From CAYZJV01 sp049310885 (GTDB lineage Bacteria; Spirochaetota; Spirochaetia; Sphaerochaetales; Sphaerochaetaceae): a DNA stretch of 64,000 bases. Positions 1 through 6,802 of the stretch are shown piece by piece. The position numbers were made by a program, and so were the translations under genes. The first letter of the stretch is position 1, and each line of letters opens with the position of its first letter. The DNA is taken from the NCBI RefSeq assembly GCF_049310885.1, contig NZ_JBMDYO010000007.1:1-64000 (forward strand). The letters run 5' to 3'. A model generated the notes under the pieces. The model was not told the origin of the DNA. It did no database searches and was given only the letters and a program-made list of their open reading frames with translations.

Positions 1-1167
1 TTCGCCAATGGATACTTTTACGCCCATGTGCTTGGCGGAGGGGCCTCCGATTGGAAACGCTCGACCAACGGAAGCGGATGGGTAGCCGCAGGTTTCACCT
101 GTGCCCATCCATTCCCATCCTACAATAACGATTTCATGAACTCGCGAATCGCATACGGAAACGGCGTCTACATCCAGGTAAGCTATGTCACCCTCTCATC
201 AGCATCGGTGTATCGAAGCACAGACGGGATGAACTGGAGTGCAATCAATATCGCCAGCACGTGCCCCAGCAGCATAGCTTGGGGCAACGGGTTCTTCATC
301 GCCTATGAATACGGCAGTGCGTATTACTATGTCTCGGGCAACGGAGGAACCATCTGGTCCAAACGCTCCCTGGGCTACACGCCCACCAAAATGGGAGCTG
401 CCGTCTATGCCGCCAGTGGAGCCAATCCCGTTTCGACGGGTACCACGCTACAGCGGGTGTTCTACGCCATCGACAGCGCGGGGTATCTCAGTGCCCTAAC
501 GCTGGGTGAGGCAACACCCACCTCCTATACGGCCGGGACACTCAGTGCAGCCTACAACTACAGCGCCTATGATGTGGGAGTGAACCTCCTGGATGGGCAG
601 GGGGCAAAGATCAGCAGCCATACCACAGCAAAGGATTATTATGCCGGCACGTTCATCTTCGACGGGACCAACCTTTCTGCAGCTCTAGGCTCGTTCTACT
701 ACAAGTTCGCAGGCATCTTCAAAGCTGGCACCCAGGTGGCTGCCGGGGCCTTCGACATGTTCCAAAGCATCGCCATTGCCTGGAGCCGCATCTACAACAG
801 CATCGAAGGACCTGTGGCGAGTCCTGCGATCGTAAGCTGGTCGGGAACCAGTTTGACGATCACCGGTGCCGGGGGAGTTACCTCTCGCATCCGCAGCAAC
901 GACCTGTTCTCTGCCCTTTCGATCTCCTTCACCGTGATCGCCGAGGCGAAGGGAGCATATACCAAGGCCCTGTATCCCCAACAAGCCAGCCAATTTGATA
1001 TCGGCGTGTCCTCGAATCCATATGCGAATGTCCATGCGAACACGTTCCATGGGAATCTGCAAGGGAGCGTGAGTGGGAATGTGAGTGGCAACGTCACCGG
1101 TAATGTGACGGGAAATGTGAATACACAAGGCACCGCCAACAAGGTGTGGGGGGCTGTATGGAACTAG
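1..1167 (+). CDS. Phage tail fibre / receptor-binding-like protein, 5' end outside window
   Basis: The frame is open from base 1, so the start lies left of the window; the first ATG at 28 is internal. The N-terminal part repeats a beta-propeller-like pattern (YGNGVY...STDGMNWS, WGNGFF...), as seen in tail-fibre and BNR-like phage proteins. The C-terminus has a typical fibre ending (DIGVSSNPYANVHANTFHGN) followed by short Gly-Asn-Val repeats (SGNVSGNVTGNVTGN). Role by family resemblance: distal tail or fibre protein that binds a host surface. The next gene starts 12 bases after its stop behind an AGGAGG site, so the two are probably cotranscribed. Whether this is a prophage, a tailocin or a domesticated relic cannot be told from here. 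Confidence 0.7.
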   Translation, partial: FANGYFYAHVLGGGASDWKRSTNGSGWVAAGFTCAHPFPSYNNDFMNSRIAYGNGVYIQVSYVTLSSASVYRSTDGMNWSAINIASTCPSSIAWGNGFFIAYEYGSAYYYVSGNGGTIWSKRSLGYTPTKMGAAVYAASGANPVSTGTTLQRVFYAIDSAGYLSALTLGEATPTSYTAGTLSAAYNYSAYDVGVNLLDGQGAKISSHTTAKDYYAGTFIFDGTNLSAALGSFYYKFAGIFKAGTQVAAGAFDMFQSIAIAWSRIYNSIEGPVASPAIVSWSGTSLTITGAGGVTSRIRSNDLFSALSISFTVIAEAKGAYTKALYPQQASQFDIGVSSNPYANVHANTFHGNLQGSVSGNVSGNVTGNVTGNVNTQGTANKVWGAVWN

Positions 1168-1178
1168 GAGGAACAACC

Positions 1179-1493
1179 ATGCAATGCAATGAATGTGGAC
1201 GGCAGCTGACCAAGCTGCCCTTTATCTTGGACGACAGTGAGATCGCCGACATGCAACTGGCGATCGATAAGATCAATACCGCACAGACCGCCCTGAAGGC
1301 TGAGGTGTACGCATCCTACCGATTTGAGCAGGACAGGGACATCTACGCCTACTTCAAGGCTGTCTTCGACGAGATGGCGGAGGGCAGGTTCCTGTATGCC
1401 ACCTGGGAGCGTCGCGTCCGTAGCCATTACAATTACCCGGAGGGCGAGCTCCTGGTGATCAACGGTGAGTGCTTCGCCCATGAGGAGCCGTGA
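1179..1493 (+). CDS. Small CxxC protein in tail-fibre operon, unknown function
   Basis: This protein has 104 residues. The ATG at 1179 is chosen because AGGAGG lies 7-8 bases upstream and it follows the fibre stop closely. It begins MQCNECGRQL, a single CxxC that could be half of a zinc ribbon, then an acidic, mostly helical body with many aromatic residues, and one more Cys near the end (GECFAHEEP). I do not recognise the family. Its place between the fibre gene and the Cys-rich gene suggests a fibre chaperone, an accessory virion protein or a partner for maturing the next product; all of these are inference. Its stop TGA overlaps the next ATG by one base. Confidence 0.65.
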   Translation: MQCNECGRQLTKLPFILDDSEIADMQLAIDKINTAQTALKAEVYASYRFEQDRDIYAYFKAVFDEMAEGRFLYATWERRVRSHYNYPEGELLVINGECFAHEEP

Positions 1494-2140
1494 TGGGAAC
1501 CTATAATGATATCAAAAGCCGCTTCGAGGCGATCCAGGAGGCCTTCCTTGTCAACGGCTACCAGCGCTACGACAACTATTATGTGTTCTCCCCGCCTGCT
1601 GGCTTTGCCATCGGCCTTCCCATGAGAGCCTCGGATATGAACTCGATGAAGGATGCTCTGCAGGGTAATACCCGCGCGCTTCTGTACACCACCTACCCCA
1701 TCTCATCGGTTGCAACGGGGAGCCTGATCAGCGCCAATCTGCTGAGCCAGATCGACCAGTACAAACAGGACATCAATGATCTGCGCGGCTGTGCCAATTG
1801 CAGCAATACGTGTACCTCGACGTGCTACAACGGCTGCCACAATTGCACCGGAGGATGTACCAGTTCGTGCACCGGGTGCAGCGGTTGTTCGGGCTGCAGC
1901 GGATGTTCGGGCAACTGCTACAGCTGTAAAGGGGGACTGTGGTGTGTTTCGTGCCATGGGTGCAGCGGATGCGGAGGATGTCGCGGCTGTGGTGGATGCA
2001 CCGGCAATTGCCAAAGTGCCTGCTCGGGCTGTACCTCCTGCAGTACCAACTGCAACGCCAGTTGCAATGTGAACTGCTCGGGTGCATGCAAGAATTCCTG
2101 CTCGAGCGGTTGCTCGAACTCATCCCGCATTGGAGGCTGA
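1493..2140 (+). CDS. Cysteine-rich repeat protein, putative radical-SAM-modified RiPP-like virion protein
   Basis: This protein has 215 residues from the ATG at 1493 (GAGGAG five bases upstream; a GTG one codon earlier is possible). Residues 1-97 have no Cys and look like a folded or leader region (IKSRFEAIQ..., RASDMNSMKDAL). The last 118 residues hold 31 Cys, spaced mainly as CxxC and CxxxC with Gly, Ser, Thr and Asn between (CSGCSGCSGCSGNC), ending SSRIGG. No transmembrane segment is seen. The radical SAM/SPASM gene follows after one base. Leader plus Cys-rich core plus adjacent SPASM enzyme is the layout of thioether RiPPs such as ranthipeptides, but this core is much larger and sits in a tail-fibre operon. 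Metal binding or a disulfide-rich fibre tip are alternatives. Confidence 0.75.
   Translation: MGTYNDIKSRFEAIQEAFLVNGYQRYDNYYVFSPPAGFAIGLPMRASDMNSMKDALQGNTRALLYTTYPISSVATGSLISANLLSQIDQYKQDINDLRGCANCSNTCTSTCYNGCHNCTGGCTSSCTGCSGCSGCSGCSGNCYSCKGGLWCVSCHGCSGCGGCRGCGGCTGNCQSACSGCTSCSTNCNASCNVNCSGACKNSCSSGCSNSSRIGG
1877..1912 (+). repeat. Two 18-nt tandem units inside the Cys-rich core
   Basis: Positions 1877-1894 and 1895-1912 are direct repeats that differ at one base (t/a at unit position 9). Each encodes six residues of the CSGCSG run. The wider core is built on a GGNTGY-like hexamer pattern, so it can change length in frame by slippage. Confidence 0.8.
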
Positions 2141-2141
2141 T

Positions 2142-3410
2142 ATGCTCATTCCCTTTAGAGAACCCGGCTTGTTCAACGTGACGCTGAACACCACCGAAGA
2201 CTGCAACCTCAGGTGCACCTACTGCTATGAGGTGCACAAGAGAAGAAGAACGCTTTCGATGGAGGATGCGAAGGCATTCATCGGCCACATCCTCACCGAT
2301 CCCGATCCTGCAGGGCTGCTCGATGATCCGGATCCAGTGTTCCGCAAGGCCTACCAGAAAGGGTTGGTTGTGGACTTCATCGGTGGCGACAGCTTCATGG
2401 ATGTGCCGTTTTTGGATGAGATCTGCTCCTACACGCTGGCCAAGGTGATGACCACCGATACCCCCAATGCCAAAAACTGGCGGGGCAAGCTTCATTTCTC
2501 CATTTCCACCAACGGCACGCTCTTTTCCGAGCAGGCCAGGCGGTTCTGCGAGAAATACAAGGACCTCTTGCTGGTGGGCATATCGCTGGATGGCTGTCCT
2601 GAGATCCATGACGCAAACCGGGTGTTCTCCGATGGGTCCGGTTCGATGCAGAGCATCATCCGCCATTGGCCGTGGTATAAGAAGACCTTCCCGATCCAGT
2701 CGATGCAGACAAAGTCCACCGCAAACCGCCAGAGCATCCCCTACCTTTACGACTCGCTGGTGTATTTGCATGAACAGCTGGGACTGCGGTACATCAACCA
2801 GAACTTCATCATGGAGGATACCGGATGCACACAAACCGACTATGATGAGTTGGACCGTCAGATGGAGAAGTGCACCGCCTATGTACTCGAGCATCGCGAC
2901 GATCTGTTTTGGAGCATGCTCAGCAAGGAGCAATTCGGCTACGCACACCTGTCCACAGGACCTGACTGGGACTGTACCGGCCACTGCGGAAGCGGAGCCA
3001 TGCCTGCCCTCTCGGTGGACGGTAGGATCTATCCGTGCATCAGATGGCTGCCGCATACCCAAATCGACAAGGCAGAGTTCATCGTCGGGACCGCCAAGGA
3101 AGGGTTTACCCACAAGGAGAACTTTCTGAGAGTGCGCGAAGGCGCCTATCGCTCCAATTGCTCACTCGACGAAAAGTGCAGGACCTGCGAGGTGGAGAGT
3201 GCCTGTTCATACTGCATCGGAGGTTGCTATTCGGAGTTCGGCGAATTCAGGCGGACGACCTACATCTGCGAGATAACCAAGCTGCTGGTCAAATGGGCCA
3301 GACGGTACTGGGACGAGTACAACCGGCTTGAGGGATTGGAACCGATCGACTGGGCTGTTGAAGCAATGGAGAAAGGGAACCGGCATGGGATCCAGAGTAT
3401 CAAACAATGA
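2142..3410 (+). CDS. Radical SAM/SPASM domain protein
   Basis: This protein has 422 residues. The ATG at 2142 follows GGAGG by five bases. The radical SAM motif CxxxCxxC is at residues 21-28 (CNLRCTYCYE) and binds the SAM-ligating 4Fe-4S cluster; a GGDS-like motif follows. The C-terminal third (about 275-390) is rich in Cys in SPASM order (CTGHCGSG..., YPC, SNC, KCRTC, ACSYCIGGC, ICE), consistent with two auxiliary clusters. Family members modify peptides (thioethers, C-C links) or mature sulfatases. The gene lies one base after the Cys-rich gene, so that protein is the obvious substrate; this is inference. An anaerobic sulfatase-maturing role is less likely because no sulfatase is present. 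Confidence 0.85.
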   Translation: MLIPFREPGLFNVTLNTTEDCNLRCTYCYEVHKRRRTLSMEDAKAFIGHILTDPDPAGLLDDPDPVFRKAYQKGLVVDFIGGDSFMDVPFLDEICSYTLAKVMTTDTPNAKNWRGKLHFSISTNGTLFSEQARRFCEKYKDLLLVGISLDGCPEIHDANRVFSDGSGSMQSIIRHWPWYKKTFPIQSMQTKSTANRQSIPYLYDSLVYLHEQLGLRYINQNFIMEDTGCTQTDYDELDRQMEKCTAYVLEHRDDLFWSMLSKEQFGYAHLSTGPDWDCTGHCGSGAMPALSVDGRIYPCIRWLPHTQIDKAEFIVGTAKEGFTHKENFLRVREGAYRSNCSLDEKCRTCEVESACSYCIGGCYSEFGEFRRTTYICEITKLLVKWARRYWDEYNRLEGLEPIDWAVEAMEKGNRHGIQSIKQ

Positions 3411-3617
3411 ACGGCATTGAATATCCAATGCTTGGGACGATATTCTTAGGGATGAAGTAAATTACTCTTTTGCTAGAATCGTCTCTGTTGGAAACTCAGA
3501 AAGATCTATATGTCTATCATCGTTTTGAACCTTTTGCTGCGAACTGATCTGGTTTGCAATCTTTTCAATAGTATTAACTGTGAGGACAGCTCTTCCCAAT
3601 ATTTCATTAAGATTGTC
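3411..3617 (-). other. Junction region with possible gene fragment on minus strand
   Basis: No complete gene is seen. On the minus strand a frame ending at 3462 reads plausibly from about 3611 (NEILGRAVLTVNTIEKIANQ...), then merges without a start into antisense of the recombinase remnant. It may be the 3' end of a gene truncated when the recombinase-bearing element inserted or decayed. This is weak evidence, from composition only. Confidence 0.3.
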
Positions 3618-4153
3618 TGGCAGTGCAATGAAAAATATGCTGATCGTCACCACAAGTGCAGCTCTCCACACTTGTATGAGGATGCATTGCAAGACATGTT
3701 CGTAAAAGCGGTCAACAGTATCATCACTCGTAAGGATGAAATCATAGGAAACTTTGGGAAGCTAACCGAAGAAATCTTCAACACTTCCCAAAATGAAGCA
3801 CAGCTGGAAGCGGTGAGAGTTGAACGTCGCGAAATTGTCTCACGCATGGAAAAACTCAATACCGAGAATGCCAATGTAGCAATGGACCAGCACACATATC
3901 AGGACCGTTTCAAACAACTTAGCAGCGAGTACACCGAGGTCAACAAACATCTGACAAATTTGGAAGGCGCGATACATGAACGGAAGTCTTGAAAGACAAA
4001 AACAGAACTGTTTCTCAAGGGTTGAAGAAGCAGGAGGGTGTGGTTACCGAATTCACCGAGCACCTTTGGTATTTCCTTGCCGATCATGCTGTGATCTACA
4101 GCAAAGAAGATGTGCGGTTTATTTTCAAGAATGGGATGGAGATCCAAGTATAG
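3618..4153 (+). pseudogene. C-terminal remnant of a large serine recombinase
   Basis: The region reads VWQCNEKYADRHHKCSS at its start and DVRFIFKNGMEIQV at its end. Both match the zinc-ribbon region and the C-terminal segment of the intact recombinase at 21923-23947. The frame breaks twice: an in-frame TGA at 3990-3992, and a switch to another frame near 4012-4020, from which GLKKQEGVVTEF and the rest read on to TAG at 4151. The catalytic N-terminal domain is absent. This is the relic of an element of the same family as the one at 19-24 kb and marks an edge of the accessory region. Confidence 0.8.
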
Positions 4154-4338
4154 ATTATACCGTATGAAGACTTGTCGCTTCTTACACCTGTAGTTACTTT
4201 AATTACCGTCGCAGAAAAACTGGTTCCACGCGTAACTGTTGTAGGTCTCGTCCTCCGAGGAACTCCAGCAAGACCAAAATCAGAAAACCCGCCCAATCCT
4301 GTATCCGTGCTGTATGCCATAATCTATATACTGTTCGA

Positions 4339-5718
4339 CTATTCCTTCTCCCTCAAGGTAGGCAAGCTAATGGTGAAGGTTGTCCCATACCCCAACCTAC
4401 TCTCAACGCTTACTTCACCAGAGTGTTCGGCGACAAACCACTTGACAATCGAAAGCCCCAACCCGGAGCCCGACGATTTACCGGAACCTTTGTAATATCG
4501 GTCGAAGATGTGTGGCAAATCGGCTTCAGCGATGCCTGTTCCAGTATCACTCACGGTGAGTTGGGCCGTCCTTTCATCGGAACACAAAGACAAAACCACC
4601 CTACCCGAAGGGTCGGTGTGACGAAGAGCATTATCAACCAGATTTAGGATAACTTGCTTGAGTCTGTCCTTGTCGCCCATCACTTTTGTGGAATCACACC
4701 GCTTTAAAACAACCCTTGTTTTGCCTGGCAAGAAAATTAGTTGTTCGTAGACACTCAAAAGGATCTCATCCAACTCGAGCGGTGTTGGTACCATTACCAG
4801 ACCGGCATCCGCCTGGGCAATTAAAAGAAGGTTTGTCACGAGACGGGTGGTACGGTCAGTCTCTTGTTTAATACCTGCAATAGCCAAATTCCTCCGCTCG
4901 GCATTTTGTCCGAAGCGAACCAGAAGATCGGCATTGCCCCTTATGGTCGCCAACGGCGTTCGAAGTTCATGAGCTGTGTCGGCGATGAATCTTCGCTGGT
5001 AATCAACTACGGTTTCCAGTCGCTCCATCATCAGATTGAATGCATGCATAAGCTGCCCAATTTCGTCACCAACATTTCGATACTGTAATCTTGCTTTCAG
5101 ATCGACGGATTCGGAGATAAAAGTCGCAGTTCGTGAAATCTCCACAATAGGCCGTAGACTCAGTTGAAGCAAGAACAAGCTGATTCCAGTTCCCAGTAGG
5201 AGGGTTACGACAATCCCAATCATATAAAGAGCTTTCAACCGCAACAGCGTTTCAGTCAATTCCTGAAGTGATTGACCCACTTGTACCACACCCACTGGGA
5301 TTCCATCCCGAATAATAGGCTGATAATAGAGTCTAATCTGTTGATCGTTTAAAGTAGTCGTTGTGTAGGGTGTATCGCCACCGAGAACTTGGTCAATAAC
5401 AGCTTGGTCGACTGGGAGACTGTGCGGTCCAATGTTATAAGAGCGAGCAACTACTTCTCCATCGGGTTTTAAAACTTGGACATAAACCCCCAACTGCGTA
5501 AAGTCGTCAGTTGCGCTATCTATCATATCAAATCCTCGGTTTGGGACCTCCTGAAGGGCTTCGGATACATGTTCTGCCCTTTCACGCAATGTTTCATCGA
5601 TTCCAGATTCCATACCTACAGCTAGGAAGCTGTACGAAATGGCCGCAAATGACACCAGTGCTGTTACAAAGAACCCCATTTGCCATATAATCAAACGTTG
5701 ACGCAATGATAACATCAT
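4339..5718 (-). CDS. Sensor histidine kinase (OmpR-partner type)
   Basis: This protein has 459 residues. There are two membrane segments (about 8-30 and 163-185) around an extracytoplasmic sensor region of about 130 residues, then a HAMP linker, HisKA with the phospho-acceptor motif AHELRTP, and an ATPase domain with an N box (NLVDNALRH), G1 (DTGTGIAEADL) and G2 (GSGLGLSIVKWF). All catalytic boxes are intact. The start overlaps the stop of the response-regulator gene by ATGA-type coupling, so the two form one operon and a cognate pair. The stimulus is unknown; the neighbouring periplasmic foldase and metal transporters make envelope stress or metals reasonable guesses. Confidence 0.93.
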   Translation of the reverse strand: MMLSLRQRLIIWQMGFFVTALVSFAAISYSFLAVGMESGIDETLRERAEHVSEALQEVPNRGFDMIDSATDDFTQLGVYVQVLKPDGEVVARSYNIGPHSLPVDQAVIDQVLGGDTPYTTTTLNDQQIRLYYQPIIRDGIPVGVVQVGQSLQELTETLLRLKALYMIGIVVTLLLGTGISLFLLQLSLRPIVEISRTATFISESVDLKARLQYRNVGDEIGQLMHAFNLMMERLETVVDYQRRFIADTAHELRTPLATIRGNADLLVRFGQNAERRNLAIAGIKQETDRTTRLVTNLLLIAQADAGLVMVPTPLELDEILLSVYEQLIFLPGKTRVVLKRCDSTKVMGDKDRLKQVILNLVDNALRHTDPSGRVVLSLCSDERTAQLTVSDTGTGIAEADLPHIFDRYYKGSGKSSGSGLGLSIVKWFVAEHSGEVSVESRLGYGTTFTISLPTLREKE

Positions 5719-6422
5719 ACTCGGTCGGGTTCCCGTAAGATATAGCCAAGACCGTGAGCTGTCTCTATCATATTCGGAGGGCCAAGTTTTTTTCTAAGCC
5801 TGCGAATGTAAACCTCAACGACGTTCGATTCCGGCTCATACTCAAATCCCCAAACATGAGATAATATTGTCTCTCTGGGGACAATCTGCCGGGGGTGTTG
5901 AAAGAGCAAGTATAACAGTTCAAACTCCTTTGGTGTCAGTGAAATGGTGATGTCATTTCTTCGAATTCTTCTCTCTTGGGAATAAAGGCTCAAATCACCA
6001 AGACATAGTTGATCGCCGTTGGCACCTGTCCTGCGAAGCAGAGCTGAAATTCTTGCAATAAGTTCATCAAACGCAAACGGTTTCGGTAAATAGTCATCTG
6101 CGCCTGCATTCAAGCCCAATACACGATCAGATACATTGATACGTGCGGTAAGCATTAAAATGGGCATTTGGTGTCTTTCAAGCCGAAGGGAACGGCATAA
6201 ACTTATTCCATCCACGTCCGGCAATCCAACGTCGAGAATCACAAGGTCTGGATTACTAAGCAAGATCAGATCCCAACCCTCCTCAGCATTCTGCGCAGCC
6301 GTTACTTTGTATCCTTCATAACTCAGGCCTCGACACAAGTAGTCCGCGAATGCAACTTCATCATCTATCACCAATATGCTTGGAACTGTTCCTCGGGCTT
6401 TCAAATTTTTCCGCGTTGACAT
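5715..6422 (-). CDS. Response regulator, OmpR/PhoB family
   Basis: This protein has 235 residues from the ATG at 6422 (MSTRKNLK). The upstream in-frame ATG at 6434 and TTG at 6458 cannot be excluded, as no start has a good ribosome site. The receiver domain has the acidic pair (IDDE), the phospho-Asp in VILDVGLPD, and the conserved Thr (LTAR) and Lys (PKPF). A winged-helix DNA-binding domain follows (LTPKEFELL..., VEVYIRRLRKKL, GLGYIL). It acts with the kinase encoded immediately downstream. Its targets are unknown. Confidence 0.92.
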   Translation of the reverse strand: MSTRKNLKARGTVPSILVIDDEVAFADYLCRGLSYEGYKVTAAQNAEEGWDLILLSNPDLVILDVGLPDVDGISLCRSLRLERHQMPILMLTARINVSDRVLGLNAGADDYLPKPFAFDELIARISALLRRTGANGDQLCLGDLSLYSQERRIRRNDITISLTPKEFELLYLLFQHPRQIVPRETILSHVWGFEYEPESNVVEVYIRRLRKKLGPPNMIETAHGLGYILREPDRV

Positions 6423-6802
6423 GCAAATAATCATATGTGGGAATGGAACTAATATCAAGCATACTCAATTACCTATCACTGTTATTGAGGCACTAAGGGA
6501 ACCATTCATAACCAAAATCTGATGCGGCATGTATCTTACCAACCTTCCTTATCAAACTTCCCTAAACCAGGAAAAGATGCTTGAACACACAATCGGTCTG
6601 GATAATGATACACCAGTAGAGTCCAAGGTGTAATTGTACCTGTCTATGAACACGATCCCTGCCTCTCGGATTCTGATCATACCCGCCGTCGAGCTCAGTC
6701 ACTACGTCTCCCTAGAGATCCTTAACGCGGTCAATGATATAATTCAAAGAACAGGAAGGCTAATAGTGCAATCGAATCCAACCGTTCGTGAATATTTAAT
6801 TT
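6423..6802. other. Intergenic region, no gene supported
   Basis: These 380 bases lie between the response-regulator start and the end of the foldase gene. A short plus-strand open frame at 6634-6864 runs into the foldase antisense and has no ribosome site. The region presumably holds the promoter of the two-component operon and the terminator of the foldase operon, but I see no clear hairpin or consensus promoter. Confidence 0.5.

Noticed and set aside
1820..2120. Repeated short units resembling a CRISPR or minisatellite
   Set aside because: The repeats are in frame, 3-6 codons long and lack unique spacers; they simply encode the CxxC pattern.
1..2140. Diversity-generating retroelement target
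   Set aside because: No reverse transcriptase, template repeat or adenine-rich variable region was seen nearby.
1773..3113. A 446-codon open frame on the minus strand opposite the Cys-rich and radical SAM genes
   Set aside because: It is antisense to two well-supported genes, has skewed composition (Cys/Ser/Arg runs from the repeat) and no family features.
3990..3992. Selenocysteine or readthrough at the TGA in the recombinase remnant
   Set aside because: The frame also shifts soon after and the N-terminal half is missing, so decay explains it.
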